A stretch of DNA of 64,000 nucleotides from Pararoseomonas sp. SCSIO 73927 (GTDB lineage Bacteria > Pseudomonadota > Alphaproteobacteria > Acetobacterales > Acetobacteraceae): contig NZ_CP146232.1 in NCBI RefSeq assembly GCF_037040815.1, forward strand, positions 4,868,001-4,932,000, given 5' to 3'. Below are positions 9,001 to 19,218 of the stretch, piece after piece (position 1 is the stretch's first letter; the number at the start of each line of letters is the position of its first letter). The notes beneath the pieces are model-generated. The model did not search any database, was not told the DNA's origin, and worked only from the letters and a program-made list of their open reading frames with translations. The translations under genes and the position numbers were made by a program.

Positions 9001-9676
9001 GGCCCAGCTCCGTCAGAAGCGCCTCGGCGGCCGATTGCTCGGCGGCGCGCTTGTTGTCGCCCGTGGCCTCCGCGACCTTGCCGCAGGCGGTGACGGAGAC
9101 GGTGAAGAGCGGCGCGTGGGAGGGACCTTCCGTGCCGATCAGCGCGTATTCCGGCAGCCCCTGGCCGCGGCCGAGGGAGAATTCCTGCAGCCGGCTCTTC
9201 GCCGACATCGGCGGGGTGGGATCGGCCTCCATCGCCGCCGTCCATTCCCGGCGGATGAAGCCGCGCGCCGCCTCGAGCCCGGCATCGAGGTAGAGGGCGC
9301 CGATCAGCGCCTCCGTCGCGTCCGCCACCACGTTGGCGCGCTGGCGCAGCCCGGTGCGGCCCTCGGCGGGGGGAATGCGCAGCGCGGCGGGCAGGCCGAT
9401 CGCGTCGCCCACCTTCGCCAGCGTGTCGGCGGCCACCAGCACGGCGAGGCGCTTGCCCAGCTCCCCCTCCCGCTCCTGCGGGAAGCGCTCGCTCAGCCAT
9501 TCGGCCATGCAGAGGGCCAGGACACGGTCGCCCAGGAACTCCAGCCGCTCATTGGAATCGAGCTGGCGGCGCTTGGGATCAGCGGCGGAGCGGTGCGTGA
9601 GAGCCTGTTCCAGCAGCGCGGCGTCGCGGAACTCGTGGCCCAGACGGCCCGCGAGGGCGGCGACGGGGGCTTTCAA
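8993..9676 (-). CDS. rnc: Ribonuclease III
   Basis: This 227-residue protein has the RNase III signature ERLEFLGDRVL (residues 43-53, acidic metal ligands Glu46 and Asp50), the second acidic patch DATEALIGALYLDAG, and a C-terminal double-stranded-RNA binding domain with GDNKRAAEQSAAEALL. It cleaves double-stranded rRNA precursors and structured mRNAs. No ATG or GTG lies at the expected N-terminus. TTG 9676 gives MKAPVAALAGRLG, a normal family length, and has AAGG upstream. The start lies 19 bases after the lepB stop, and the stop overlaps era by 8 bases. Confidence 0.95.
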   Translation of the reverse strand: MKAPVAALAGRLGHEFRDAALLEQALTHRSAADPKRRQLDSNERLEFLGDRVLALCMAEWLSERFPQEREGELGKRLAVLVAADTLAKVGDAIGLPAALRIPPAEGRTGLRQRANVVADATEALIGALYLDAGLEAARGFIRREWTAAMEADPTPPMSAKSRLQEFSLGRGQGLPEYALIGTEGPSHAPLFTVSVTACGKVAEATGDNKRAAEQSAAEALLTELGLG

Positions 9677-9695
9677 GGGAACAGGACCTTCATGG

Positions 9696-10448
9696 TCAGC
9701 GGACGCCCGAGAAGATGCGGGACCAGCGGACGGCGAAGGGCCAGGCCCAGACCTCCCACCAGTTTGCCGAGCCATCCCAGGAGAAGAAGATGAACTCGGC
9801 GCGGCCGACCAGGTTCTCCACCGGCACGAAGCCGACATAGCCCGTGGCGCGGCTGTCCAGCGAGTTGTCGCGGTTGTCGCCCATCGCGAAGACATGGTTC
9901 GCCGGCACCACGAATTCCTGGGTGTTGTCGTAGGGCCCGTCATCCGTCTGCTCGAGGATGTCGTGGGTGCGGCCGGGCGCGTCGGCGCTCGGCGGCAGGG
10001 TCTCGCGGTAGAGGTTCACCGTCAGGCGCGGCCCGTCGCCCTCCACCGTATAGGGGCCGAGGCGGTTGCGGGTGACGGGCTGGCCGTTGATCCGCAGCAC
10101 GCCAGCGCGCACCTGGATGCGGTCTCCCGGAAGGCCGACGATGCGCTTGATGTAGTCGGTGGTTCCGTCCCGCGGCAGCTTGAACACGGCCACGTCGCCG
10201 CGCGCGGGCAGGCTGCCCATGATGCGGCCGCTGAACAGGTTCGGGCTGAAGGGCAGCGAGGCGCGGGAGTAGCCGTAGGAGTACTTGGAGACAAAAAGGT
10301 AGTCCCCGACCAGCAGGGTCGGGATCATGCTGCCAGAGGGGATGTTGAACGGCTCGAAGGCGATGGTGCGGATGCCAATAGCGATCAGGCCCGCGTAGAG
10401 GATCGTCTTCAGGCTCTCCAGCCAGCCGCCGGAGGATTTCTTGCTCAT
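9696..10448 (-). CDS. lepB: Signal peptidase I
   Basis: This 250-residue type I signal peptidase has one N-terminal transmembrane segment (about residues 14-32), then box B FNIPSGSMIPTLLVGD with catalytic Ser40, box D TDYIKRIVGLPGDR with general base Lys101, and box E GDNRDNSLDSR. It removes signal peptides on the periplasmic face of the inner membrane. ATG 10448 gives MSKKSSGGW, a typical cytoplasmic start; an upstream in-frame start at 10529 would add 27 atypical residues. It is the first gene of the minus-strand lepB-rnc-era-recO run, and its promoter must lie in the 192 bases shared with the divergent gene at 10641. Confidence 0.96.
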   Translation of the reverse strand: MSKKSSGGWLESLKTILYAGLIAIGIRTIAFEPFNIPSGSMIPTLLVGDYLFVSKYSYGYSRASLPFSPNLFSGRIMGSLPARGDVAVFKLPRDGTTDYIKRIVGLPGDRIQVRAGVLRINGQPVTRNRLGPYTVEGDGPRLTVNLYRETLPPSADAPGRTHDILEQTDDGPYDNTQEFVVPANHVFAMGDNRDNSLDSRATGYVGFVPVENLVGRAEFIFFSWDGSANWWEVWAWPFAVRWSRIFSGVR

Positions 10449-10583
10449 CGTCTGAATGCTCGCGGCCTCAACCGGCCGGCCGAACGCCCCCATAAGCCCG
10501 GGAAGGGGACACGGGTCGGGCCGCCGCATGCGGGTGGGTGCGCCAGATGGCGCAGGCTGTCAAGGAAGGCCGCATTTGGAGAT

Positions 10584-10602
10584 CGACTTCGTTACGAAAT
10601 CG
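10584..10602. promoter_or_regulatory. Imperfect palindrome between lepB and the divergent membrane-protein gene
   Basis: The sequence CGACTTCGTTACGAAATCG is a palindrome centred on T10593, with eight of nine positions paired. The 192-base spacer between lepB (start 10448) and the gene at 10641 is less GC-rich here than the coding DNA around it. Its size and position fit a dimeric regulator site controlling one or both divergent genes. I do not recognise the regulator. Confidence 0.35.
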
Positions 10603-10640
10603 TCCCATGCTCGGCCGCCCGTGCTTCCGGGAGATGGGCC

Positions 10641-11258
10641 GTGAACACCAACCGACCGGGCCTGTGCGTACGCGCCATCGATTTCGCGGTGGTCGTCGCG
10701 GCCACCATGGTCCTCTCGCGGCTGATAAGCCTCCTTCTCCCAGTCGACTACTACTTCACCTTCGAGTCCCTCTTCTCGGACCGTAGCCCCAGACTGATCA
10801 TGGTCTCGCTCATCACCAAGATGGCAGCGCCCCTCCTGGCGGGCGCGGCCTGTGGCGTCCTCCTTTACGGACGCTCGGTCCGTGCGGCGAACGCGAGGTT
10901 GCCCTTCCGCAGGTTTGCCCGAAGGCTCAAGGCGCAGTGGGTGCCGACCCTGTTCCTCGCCGGCTTCGCGACGGCCTTCCTCTCCGCCTGGCCCATGGTG
11001 GTCTACTGGGATCTCCTGGCCAACCCGACCATCGCCCACCTCAAGCCCGCCTTCTTCCTCCTGTACCTGATCTACATGGTCGCTTTCGGCTACGTCGCCC
11101 TCTGCGGCCTGCTCGGCTCCATCTTCCTCTGCGAGCATTTCGAGGGATCGGAGAAGGGCAGCAGGACGGTCTCGTCCGGGGAGTTGTCACGGGTGGGCGC
11201 GCTGTGGCTCCTCAGCTCAGGGGCTGCCTCCAGCGCCCTGGAGCTGCTCTCCAAGTGA
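10641..11258 (+). CDS. Unrecognised multi-pass inner-membrane protein
   Basis: I do not recognise the family. The 205-residue product has four clear hydrophobic segments (about residues 12-35, 52-77, 101-123 and 137-163) and a weaker fifth near 184-202. A basic loop at 78-98 suggests a cytoplasmic side. There are no obvious catalytic motifs. The GTG start at 10641 follows GGGAG at seven-base spacing. Its stop codon overlaps the start of the next gene (GTGA), so the two are translationally coupled. The pair is oriented against the flanking acpS and lepB genes, which are usually close together in alphaproteobacteria, suggesting a lineage-specific insertion. It might be the membrane partner of the following gene. 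Confidence 0.65.
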   Translation: MNTNRPGLCVRAIDFAVVVAATMVLSRLISLLLPVDYYFTFESLFSDRSPRLIMVSLITKMAAPLLAGAACGVLLYGRSVRAANARLPFRRFARRLKAQWVPTLFLAGFATAFLSAWPMVVYWDLLANPTIAHLKPAFFLLYLIYMVAFGYVALCGLLGSIFLCEHFEGSEKGSRTVSSGELSRVGALWLLSSGAASSALELLSK

Positions 11259-12253
11259 GCGCGCCCGGAGAATTCCCGTGGGCCACGGTTCCGCCGCGGC
11301 TTCTCACGGCATGGACCGGCGCGGCGGGCGCCGTGCTCCTGACGCTGCTCGTCCCCAACCTGGAGTTCCGGGACGTCGAGATCGCGGATCGGGGATGGGT
11401 ACAGACCGAAGGCCGAAGCGGAGAGGCCCGGCGGGTGCTGGTCCGCCGGGAGAGCAACCCGATCCGGCCCGCCGACCTGTCGCTGATCGGCTCGTCAGAG
11501 GAAGAGACCCTCGAGAACGAGGTATCGTACGATCTGCGGGTCGCCTCCGTCCAGGACCGGGTGGCGGCGAATATCCTTCTCCGGTCCGGGTTCATGGCGA
11601 GCGCGACCGCGAGGCGGTTCCCATTGCCCGGCCTGCCCCTGCAGGTGGAGTACAGCATGGAGCCGGCTCCGGCGCCCCTCGCCTGCGCCAGCCTGCCCCT
11701 TTCCGAGGCGGTCCAGACGCCGCCGCAGGAGGAGCCGGCCCAGGACAGCACCGAGAGCTCTCGTCCTTCCCCAGAGGAGCTGAGGGAGCGCGCCGCCCAG
11801 GCGGCCCGGCTCGCCCTGGCGGCGGTCGCGACGGAGCGGGCGAACAGGAACTTCGCGCAGCGATGGGTAGAACTGCGCTACGCCGCTCTCGCCTTGCGCC
11901 TCACGGGCCGAGTGCCTGACATCAGCCTCGGTCCCGGCCAGATACGCCCCTCGACGCTGCGGAGGCTGCCGTCCGGGATGGAGGGCATCAACCCGTTCCC
12001 GCTGCCCGAAGGCGGGTCGGTGATCGAGGCCCTGTCGAACACCTGCTTCGCGATCCGTGCCGCAGCGCTGATCTTCTACCACTTCCTCGGAGACCCGGAG
12101 GTGGCCGGGGATGAAAGGCCCGGCGCGGCTGCGGCCGCCCGGTACGTGGGCCGCGTCCGGCGTGCCCGCGAGGCTGGGGTGGGGGAGGCGCCAGCCCTGG
12201 ACTATGCCGAGGTGGTAAGTGCCGGGGCCGATATGATGTCAGCCGGGAACTGA
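11255..12253 (+). CDS. Membrane-anchored protein with a lysozyme-like motif, function unknown
   Basis: This 332-residue product has an N-terminal transmembrane anchor (about 15-35), a beta-rich middle (40-145), a Pro/Glu/Ser-rich linker (150-175) and a helical C-terminal domain. That domain holds [11 protein letters not shown] at residues 224-234, reminiscent of the G-x-x-Q-x-x-P-x-T motif of lysozyme-like transglycosylases. Glu206, 23 residues before the motif Gln, is a candidate acid; in classical Slt enzymes the separation is about 18. This enzymatic reading is an inference from one motif. The start GTG 11255 overlaps the preceding stop. The 3' end overlaps the convergent acpS stop by 15 bases. 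Confidence 0.6.
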   Translation: MSAPGEFPWATVPPRLLTAWTGAAGAVLLTLLVPNLEFRDVEIADRGWVQTEGRSGEARRVLVRRESNPIRPADLSLIGSSEEETLENEVSYDLRVASVQDRVAANILLRSGFMASATARRFPLPGLPLQVEYSMEPAPAPLACASLPLSEAVQTPPQEEPAQDSTESSRPSPEELRERAAQAARLALAAVATERANRNFAQRWVELRYAALALRLTGRVPDISLGPGQIRPSTLRRLPSGMEGINPFPLPEGGSVIEALSNTCFAIRAAALIFYHFLGDPEVAGDERPGAAAAARYVGRVRRAREAGVGEAPALDYAEVVSAGADMMSAGN

Positions 12254-12649
12254 CGGCACGGCGGAGATGATGACGACCGCCTCCGCATAGGGGTACTCGT
12301 CCGTCATCGTCAGCGAGACCTGGGCCGCGTGCCCCGGCGGCGTCATCGCCGCCAGCCTTTCCGCCGCCCCGCCCGTCATCCGCAGCGTCGGCTGGCCGGA
12401 GGGCAGGTTCACCACCCCGAGGTCGCGCCAGAACACCCCGGCCCGGAACCCGGTGCCGAGCGCCTTGGAGGCCGCCTCCTTCGCCGCGAAGCGCTTGGCG
12501 TAGGTGGACACGCGGGTCAGGCCGCGCCGCTCCGCCTTGGCGCGCTCCAGATCCGTGAAGATGCGGGAGAGGAAGCGCTCCCCGTGCCGCTCAATGGTCC
12601 GCTCGATCCGGCGGATGTCCACCATGTCGTTGCCCAGGCCCAGGATCAT
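12239..12649 (-). CDS. acpS: Holo-[acyl-carrier-protein] synthase
   Basis: This 136-residue protein is a typical AcpS, starting [17 protein letters not shown] with the metal-ligand Asp8 and a second motif [14 protein letters not shown] with Glu58. It transfers 4'-phosphopantetheine from CoA to the serine of acyl carrier protein, activating fatty acid synthesis. It follows rsh by only 10 bases on the same strand, matching the rsh-acpS order of related bacteria. The last 15 bases overlap the convergent unknown gene. In related genomes lepB would normally follow; here a two-gene insertion intervenes. Confidence 0.95.
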   Translation of the reverse strand: MILGLGNDMVDIRRIERTIERHGERFLSRIFTDLERAKAERRGLTRVSTYAKRFAAKEAASKALGTGFRAGVFWRDLGVVNLPSGQPTLRMTGGAAERLAAMTPPGHAAQVSLTMTDEYPYAEAVVIISAVPSVPG

Positions 12650-12659
12650 CTGCCGAGTA

Positions 12660-15017
12660 TCACGCCTTTGCCCGCTCCACCTGCTCGATCCCCGGCAGCG
12701 CCCGCAGCGCCGCGATGACGCTGGAGAGGTGGCGCAGGTCCTTCACCTCCAGGTCCACGTTCAGCTCCGCGAAGTCTGCCGCCCGGTGGAGGAAGCGCAG
12801 GGACTGGATCCGCGCCTCCTGCTTGGCAATTGCCGTCGTCATGCCCGCGATCGCCGGCCCCTCGTTGGAGGTGACGACGGAGAGCCGCGCCACGTGCTCC
12901 CCCGCAGCCCCGGGCCCGCCGTCCCAGTCCACGTCGATGAAGCGCTCCGGCGTGGCGGAGAAGGCCTCCAGCGTGTGGCAGCCCTGCTTGTGCACCGTCA
13001 CCCCGCGGCCGGTGGAGATGATGCCGACGATCCGGTCCCCCGGCACGGGGTGGCAGCAATTCGCGAAGTGGACCTCCATGCCGGAGACGAGGCCGGTGAT
13101 GCCGTGCGCCACCTCCCGTCCGCCCGCGCCGCGGGAGTAGGGCACGGTGGCGCCCGGCTTGCCGCGGGCGCGGGTGAGCGCCAGGGCCTCGATGCCGGAA
13201 ACGGCCGGGCGGGCCGCGCCGCGCAATTCTGGCACGGCGGCGTGCAGCACGTCCCGCGCCGTGACGTTGCCGTTGCCGACGGCGATGCAGAGCTCCTCGA
13301 AGCCCGGCTGCTTCAGCGCGCGCACGGCGGGCTCGGCGGTCCGCTCGGAGAAGTCGAGCCCCTCCTGTCGGAAGGCGCGGGCGATGGCCTGGCGGCCGTT
13401 CTCCCGGCTCTCCTCCCTCTGGCGGGCCAGCACGGTGCGGCGGATCCGGGCGCGCGCCTTGCCGGTGACGACGAAGCGCTCCCAGGCCGGGTTGGGCGTG
13501 CCGCCGCGGGCGGTGATGATCTCGACCTGGTCGCCGTTCTCCAGCTGGTAGCGCAGCGGCACGATGCGGCCGTTGATCTTCGCGCCCACCGTGGAATCGC
13601 CCACCTGGGAATGGACCTGATAGGCGAAGTCCACCGGCGTCGCCCCGCGCGGTAGGGCGATCAGGTCGCCCTTCGGCGTGAAGCAGAAGACCTGGTCCTG
13701 GTGCAGGGCGAGCTTCGTGTTCTCCAGGAAGTCCTGCGCCTCGCCGGCGGTCTCCAGGATCTCCAGCAGGTCCTTCACCCAGGGGAAGCGCTTGCGGTCC
13801 CGCGCCGCGTTCACCACGCCGTCCGGGCCCTGCTTGTAGATCCAGTGGGCGGCGACGCCGAACTCCGCCACCTCGTGCATCTCCGGCGTGCGGATCTGCA
13901 CCTCGATCTTGGCGTTCCGGCGCTCCGGCACCGTCACGCCCGTGTGCAGGGACTGGTAGCCGTTGGGCTTGGGGGTGGAGATGTAGTCCTTGAACCGGCC
14001 GGGCACCACGCGATAGGCGGAGTGGACGGCGCCGAGCGCCGCGTAGCAGTTCGCCTTGTCGTCGGTCACGATGCGGAAGGCCATGATGTCCGAGAGCTGC
14101 TCGAACTCCACCTTCTTGGAGTGCATCTTCAGCCAGATGCCGTAGGCCGACTTCTCCCGCCCCTGGATGTCGATCACCGGCACCTCCGCGTCGCGCAGGC
14201 GGCGGCGGATGTCCTCCTTGATCTCCTCGATCAGGTCGGCGCCCTGCCCGCGCAGGAAGGCCAGGCGGGCGTGGATGGTCTGGGCGGCGTCCGGCTGGAG
14301 CTCGCGGAACGAGCGGTCCTCCAGCTCGTCCTTCACGGCCTGCATGCCGATGCGCTCGGCCAGCGGCGCGTAGATCTCCATCGTCTCGCGCGCGGTCTTC
14401 TGGCGGCGGTGCTGCTGCGGCACGAAGTGGAGGGTGCGCATGTTGTGCGTGCGGTCCGCCAGCTTCACCAGCAGCACGCGGATGTCCTCGCTCATCGCCA
14501 GGACCAGCTTGCGGAAGTTTTCGGCCTGCTTCGTCCGCTCGGACTGCAGCTCCAGCCGGGTCAGCTTCGTCACGCCGTCCACAAGCTTGGCGATCTCCGG
14601 CCCGAAGTCGCGGGAGAGATCGGCCAGGGTGAGGCCGGTATCCTCCACCGTGTCGTGCAGCAGGGCGGTGGCGATCGTGGCCGCGTCCAGCCGGTAGCCG
14701 GCCAGGATGCCGGCGACGGCGACGGGGTGGCCGATATAGGGGTCGCCGTTGTCGCGCTTCTGCGCGCTGTGGGCCCGCTCCGCCACGCGGTAGGCCCGCT
14801 CGATCATCGCGCCGTCCGCGCGGGGATCGTAGCCCGTGACCAGCTCGGCCAGGGCGTGGCCGGGATCGGGCCCCAGGCCAGCGTCGCCCAGCAGGTCCCC
14901 ATCCGGCGGCCGCCCGATCGCGACGGACGCAGGGGCGGAGGAGGCCACCCCCTCCGGCGCGCGGAGGGGGGCCGTGGCGGCACCGGGAGGTCTGGAGATC
15001 CCGGCGCCGTCTGTCAT
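12660..15017 (-). CDS. rsh: Bifunctional (p)ppGpp synthetase/hydrolase, RelA/SpoT family
   Basis: This 785-residue protein has an HD hydrolase domain with His121-Asp122 in [10 protein letters not shown], a synthetase domain with [20 protein letters not shown] (RFKD at 341-344), a TGS domain (about 440-510) and a C-terminal ACT domain (about 705-785). The intact HD motif and the RxKD rather than ExDD signature indicate the bifunctional Rel/SpoT type, able both to make and to degrade (p)ppGpp in the stringent response. A poorly conserved N-terminal extension of about 55 residues precedes the HD domain. It lies 25 bases after rpoZ and 10 before acpS, so it is probably in one operon. Confidence 0.96.
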   Translation of the reverse strand: MTDGAGISRPPGAATAPLRAPEGVASSAPASVAIGRPPDGDLLGDAGLGPDPGHALAELVTGYDPRADGAMIERAYRVAERAHSAQKRDNGDPYIGHPVAVAGILAGYRLDAATIATALLHDTVEDTGLTLADLSRDFGPEIAKLVDGVTKLTRLELQSERTKQAENFRKLVLAMSEDIRVLLVKLADRTHNMRTLHFVPQQHRRQKTARETMEIYAPLAERIGMQAVKDELEDRSFRELQPDAAQTIHARLAFLRGQGADLIEEIKEDIRRRLRDAEVPVIDIQGREKSAYGIWLKMHSKKVEFEQLSDIMAFRIVTDDKANCYAALGAVHSAYRVVPGRFKDYISTPKPNGYQSLHTGVTVPERRNAKIEVQIRTPEMHEVAEFGVAAHWIYKQGPDGVVNAARDRKRFPWVKDLLEILETAGEAQDFLENTKLALHQDQVFCFTPKGDLIALPRGATPVDFAYQVHSQVGDSTVGAKINGRIVPLRYQLENGDQVEIITARGGTPNPAWERFVVTGKARARIRRTVLARQREESRENGRQAIARAFRQEGLDFSERTAEPAVRALKQPGFEELCIAVGNGNVTARDVLHAAVPELRGAARPAVSGIEALALTRARGKPGATVPYSRGAGGREVAHGITGLVSGMEVHFANCCHPVPGDRIVGIISTGRGVTVHKQGCHTLEAFSATPERFIDVDWDGGPGAAGEHVARLSVVTSNEGPAIAGMTTAIAKQEARIQSLRFLHRAADFAELNVDLEVKDLRHLSSVIAALRALPGIEQVERAKA

Positions 15018-15042
15018 GCGGTGGTTCGGTCCTGTCCGGGGG

Positions 15043-15441
15043 TCAGCGGCGGCCGCCCAGCTCGGCCGCGATCGCGGCCTCGAGGTCGTCGCCGGACATA
15101 TCCTCGACCTGCATGCCGGCCTCGGCCGCGGTCTCCTCGTTCACGTCCATCACGCCGAAGATGTTCTCGTCGGTGGCGATGAGGTCGATGACCTCCTCCT
15201 CCACCGGCTCCGGCTCCGGCGCCCGCAGCAGGGACTTCACGATGTCCTGCTCCAGCCCGTCCAGCTCCACCGTCTGCTCGGCGATCTCGCGCAGGGCGAT
15301 GACGGGGTTCTTGTCGTTGTCGCGGTCCACCGTCAGCTCGTCCCCGCGGGAGATGGCGCGGGCGCGCTGGGCGGCGAGAAGGACCAGGTCGAACCGGTTG
15401 GGAACCTGGAGGATGCAGTCCTCGACCGTGACGCGGGCCAT
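15043..15441 (-). CDS. rpoZ: DNA-directed RNA polymerase subunit omega
   Basis: This 132-residue protein starts [30 protein letters not shown] and continues with [18 protein letters not shown], the RpoZ fold that wraps the beta' C-terminus. The C-terminal half (about 70-132) is a long acidic extension of the kind seen in alphaproteobacterial omega subunits. Omega stabilises the polymerase core, and in proteobacteria it forms part of a ppGpp site, which makes the adjacent rsh gene notable. It is preceded by a 77-base spacer after folK that may contain its promoter. Confidence 0.96.
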   Translation of the reverse strand: MARVTVEDCILQVPNRFDLVLLAAQRARAISRGDELTVDRDNDKNPVIALREIAEQTVELDGLEQDIVKSLLRAPEPEPVEEEVIDLIATDENIFGVMDVNEETAAEAGMQVEDMSGDDLEAAIAAELGGRR

Positions 15442-15518
15442 GGCGAACCTCGGAATCTGTGGGCGGGCGAATGGTCCAGATAGGGCCCCGGCCGCGCGAA
15501 GGCAAGCCTTCGCCCGCC

Positions 15519-16025
15519 CTACCCCAAGGGTCGCATGGGGGCGGGAGGCAGTTCCGACAGCATCGCGGGGACGCTAAGGCCGCTGGCCGGATGCGTCCAG
15601 CCCGACCAGACCTGCGCCAAAGGTTCCAGCACGAAGCGGCGCAGATGCGCCCGGGGATGGGGCAGCACCGGGTCCGGCACGGCCCGGACCAGACGGCCCA
15701 TGGCGATGATGTCCAGGTCCAGCGTGCGGGGCGCGTTGGGATAGGGCCGCACCCGGCCATGCGCCGCCTCGATGCCCTGCAGCGCGGCCAGGAGGGCGGC
15801 CGGGTCGGCACCCCCCCGTAGCCGCGCCACCCCGTTCACGTACCAGGGGCTTCCCGGGGCCGGCGGCTCCGGCGCCGTCTCCCACCAGCCGGAGATGCCG
15901 ACGAGGGAGAGGCCGAGCAGACCGTCCAGCGCCGCCGCGGCCGCCCGGCAGGTGGCGAGCGGTGCGGCGCCGTCCGCTCCCGGCAGGTTGGCGCCGATGG
16001 CGACGAGGGTATCCGCCTCGCCCAC
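15519..16025 (-). CDS. folK: 2-amino-4-hydroxy-6-hydroxymethyldihydropteridine pyrophosphokinase
   Basis: This 168-residue HPPK contains the N-terminal [10 protein letters not shown] strand, YVNGVARL, and the signature [18 protein letters not shown] with its metal-binding Asp pair, followed by [19 protein letters not shown]. It transfers pyrophosphate from ATP to the pterin in folate synthesis. The GTG start at 16025 gives the usual length. An upstream in-frame start at 16118 would run into the preceding gene. It begins 16 bases after the sulfite-oxidase-like gene stop and leads the folK-rpoZ-rsh-acpS run. Confidence 0.93.
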   Translation of the reverse strand: MGEADTLVAIGANLPGADGAAPLATCRAAAAALDGLLGLSLVGISGWWETAPEPPAPGSPWYVNGVARLRGGADPAALLAALQGIEAAHGRVRPYPNAPRTLDLDIIAMGRLVRAVPDPVLPHPRAHLRRFVLEPLAQVWSGWTHPASGLSVPAMLSELPPAPMRPLG

Positions 16026-16041
16026 CGTGCCATCGGGCAAC

Positions 16042-16716
<675 letters not shown>

Positions 16717-16760
16717 GGCGCAACAGGTGCGCGCGGCGCGCGCCGGATGCAACGCCCTTC

Positions 16761-17726
16761 TCAGCGATGCGCGTCAAGCCAGGCGTCGATCGCCGGCCCC
16801 CAGGCGGCCGCGCCGCCCGCCCCATAGAACATGCCATGGCCGTCCGCCCCCCAGGCCGGCAGCTCCGTTAGCGTTGCCCGTCCCCCGGCGGCCGAGAAGG
16901 CGCGGTGCATGGCCCGTACGAGGTCGACCGCGAAAAAGCTGTCGTTCGGCGTGTGCAGCCAGAGCACCGGCAGCCCTCCGCCCGACCCATGAATGGCCCG
17001 GCCGGCAGGCTTCCCACCGGCCGATCCGGTGGCCAGCCGCCCGGCATCCGCCACCAGCCGGTCGGGAGCGCAGTTCTCGTTCGGCCGGTCATCCCGGCGC
17101 CCGCCCCGGCCGGGCGCGACGGCGATGAGGGAAGCAACACCCGGCGGCGGATCGGCGGCCAGCCCCAGCACGCCCCACCCCCCGGCGGACTGGCCGATCA
17201 CCGCGATCCCGTCCGGCCGGATGCCCGGCAGCCCGCGCGCATGGGCGACCGCGGCGCGGATGTCCCGCCCGGTCTCCGCGGCGGCGCGCGCATAATCGGG
17301 GTCCTCGCAGCCGCCATACCCTTCCGCCCAGGCGCCACCGGCCGGGCCGTAGCCCCGGCGCAGCGGCGCCAGCACCGCCTCGCCCTGCGCCAGGAAGTGC
17401 CGGGCCATGGCGGAACTGCAGGGCAGCAGCCCGTAGCGCGTCCGCGCCGCCGCCCCCTCCCCCGGCGAGCCGTGGTTGACGACGACGAGGCGCACGGGCC
17501 CGGTCCCCTCCGGGCGGCAGAGCCGGGCGGGGATGGTGCGCGCGCTACCATCTGCCGCGAGGACGGGCACCGAAAGAACCTCCTCCCCGGATCGGCCGAG
17601 GGCGCATCCGGCCAGCCCGAGCAGCGCGGCGAGGACCGTAGCAACGTGTCGCGCGCGGCCATCTTCCCGCCGCGAGCGGGGGCTATGTCGCTTCCGGGCG
17701 GGTGGTGCCGATGTGTAACAGGGCAT
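16761..17726 (-). CDS. Alpha/beta hydrolase lipoprotein
   Basis: This roughly 321-residue protein has a basic N-terminus, a hydrophobic stretch and a lipobox LAGC (LAALLGLAGCALG), so it is probably lipid-anchored and periplasm-facing. The hydrolase fold shows the oxyanion-side VVNHGSPG, the nucleophile elbow GQSAGG, a candidate acid in HTPNDSFF and the terminal His in GADGHGMFY. It resembles the dienelactone-hydrolase/prolyl-oligopeptidase class; the substrate is unknown. The start is uncertain: ATG 17726 gives a long positively charged leader, and no in-frame start lies closer to the hydrophobic segment. It is divergent from the efflux operon with only 34 bases between starts. Confidence 0.78.
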   Translation of the reverse strand: MPCYTSAPPARKRHSPRSRREDGRARHVATVLAALLGLAGCALGRSGEEVLSVPVLAADGSARTIPARLCRPEGTGPVRLVVVNHGSPGEGAAARTRYGLLPCSSAMARHFLAQGEAVLAPLRRGYGPAGGAWAEGYGGCEDPDYARAAAETGRDIRAAVAHARGLPGIRPDGIAVIGQSAGGWGVLGLAADPPPGVASLIAVAPGRGGRRDDRPNENCAPDRLVADAGRLATGSAGGKPAGRAIHGSGGGLPVLWLHTPNDSFFAVDLVRAMHRAFSAAGGRATLTELPAWGADGHGMFYGAGGAAAWGPAIDAWLDAHR

Positions 17727-17760
17727 GGGACGCCGAAAGTATCGCCCGTAGAAGGATGCC

Positions 17761-19218
17761 GTGCGAGATACGATTCCCCTTGTCACCCCCCTCGCGCCGA
17801 CGCGACGGGAGGCCGGCCGGCTTGTGCTGGGCGCCCTGCTCGGCCTGGCCCCGGCGGGCTGCGCCCTGCGCCCGGACGCCATCCCCGCGATCGAGCGCGG
17901 GCCGGACCGCTTCCGGGAGGCCGAGGCGTCCGCCGCCTGGCCGGACCCGAACTGGTGGCGCGGCTTCGGCTCCGTGGAGCTGGACCGGCTGATGCGCCGC
18001 ATCGCCTCCGAGAACCTGGACCTGGCCGCGGCCACCGCGCGGGTGCGGCAGGCCGAAGCATCGGCCCGCATCGCCGGCTCCACCCTGCTGCCCACCGTCA
18101 CCACCAGCGGGAACGCGCGGCGCAGCCAGACCGGGTCCGGCAATCCCTCCGCCACCGCCTACGACATCGGCCTCGCCGCCTCCTACGAGCTGGATGTCTG
18201 GGGGCTGAACCGGAACACCTACGAATCCGCCCGCCTCTCGGCCGTGGCCGCCCGCTACGCGCTCGGCACGGCGCTGATCACGGCCGAGGCCTCGGTCGCC
18301 AACACCTATTTCACCATCCTGGAGGCGCGGAACGCCTTGCGCATCCAGGAGGCGAACCTGGGCGCCGCCCGGCGGGTGCTGAACGTCATCCGCCAACAGG
18401 TGGCGGCCGGCACCGCGACCGGCCTGGACCTCGCGCAGCAGGAGACGGTGGTGGCCCAGCAGGAGGCCGCCGTGCCGCCCCTGCGGCAGGCCGTGTCCCA
18501 GAACGTCGCCACCCTCGCCGTGCTGGTGGGGCTGGCGCCGGTGCAGCTGGAGGTTCTGGGCGAGGGCTTCGAGGGGCTGGACGTGCCCTCCCCCTCCCCT
18601 GGCCTTCCTTCCGCCCTGCTCGCGCGGCGGCCGGACGTGTTGCAGGCCGAGGCGAGCCTCGCCTCCGCCGGCGCCAACACGGCGGCGGCGCGCGCGGCGC
18701 TGCTGCCCTCCATCGTCCTCTCGGCCCAGGGCGGCTTCACCTCCGCCCTGATCGGGACGCTGCTGCGGCCGGAAGCCCAGTTCTACACCCTTGCCGCCAA
18801 CCTCGCGCAGACGATCTTCGACAATGGCGGGCTGCGCGGCCGGGTGGAGCTGGCCCGCGCGCAGCAGGAGGAGCTGGTCATCATCTACCGCCAGACGATC
18901 CTGAACGCCCTGGCGGACGTGGAGAGCGCCCTGGCCGCCCTGCGGGAGACGACGGAGCAGGAGACGCTGCTGGCGGAGGCCGAGCGCCGCGCCGCCCGCG
19001 CCTACAACATCGCCGAGGAGCAGCTGCGCGGCGGGGTCATCAACCTGATCACCCTTCTGAGCACGCAGACAACGCTCTTCTCCGCCCGGCGTAATCTCTC
19101 GACGGGCCGGCGCAACCGGCTCCAGGCCGCGGTGGGCCTGTTCCGCGCCCTGGGCGGCGGCTGGGGCGCCGATGCCGCCAGGGCTCCGTCCCCCGCCGTT
19201 TTGGAGGTTGCCCGATGA
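17761..19218 (+). CDS. RND efflux outer-membrane channel lipoprotein (OprM/NodT family)
   Basis: This 485-residue protein has the two-fold repeated TolC/OprM architecture: NWWRGFGSVELDRLMRRI near the N-terminus, YELDVWGLNR in the first repeat and ALLARRPDVLQAEASLASA in the second. The leader has a hydrophobic stretch and a Cys in APAGC, an imperfect lipobox consistent with acylation. It forms the outer-membrane duct for the adjacent adaptor and permeases. GTG 17761 follows AGAAGGA at ideal spacing. The stop overlaps the adaptor start (ATGA). Having the channel first in an RND operon is somewhat unusual. No TetR or LysR regulator is adjacent. Confidence 0.93.
   Translation: MRDTIPLVTPLAPTRREAGRLVLGALLGLAPAGCALRPDAIPAIERGPDRFREAEASAAWPDPNWWRGFGSVELDRLMRRIASENLDLAAATARVRQAEASARIAGSTLLPTVTTSGNARRSQTGSGNPSATAYDIGLAASYELDVWGLNRNTYESARLSAVAARYALGTALITAEASVANTYFTILEARNALRIQEANLGAARRVLNVIRQQVAAGTATGLDLAQQETVVAQQEAAVPPLRQAVSQNVATLAVLVGLAPVQLEVLGEGFEGLDVPSPSPGLPSALLARRPDVLQAEASLASAGANTAAARAALLPSIVLSAQGGFTSALIGTLLRPEAQFYTLAANLAQTIFDNGGLRGRVELARAQQEELVIIYRQTILNALADVESALAALRETTEQETLLAEAERRAARAYNIAEEQLRGGVINLITLLSTQTTLFSARRNLSTGRRNRLQAAVGLFRALGGGWGADAARAPSPAVLEVAR

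Noticed and set aside
11255..12253. Calling the second unknown protein a lytic transglycosylase outright
   Set aside because: Only one short motif and one candidate Glu match; the rest of the SLT signature is absent, so it is reported as unknown with a possible lysozyme-like motif.
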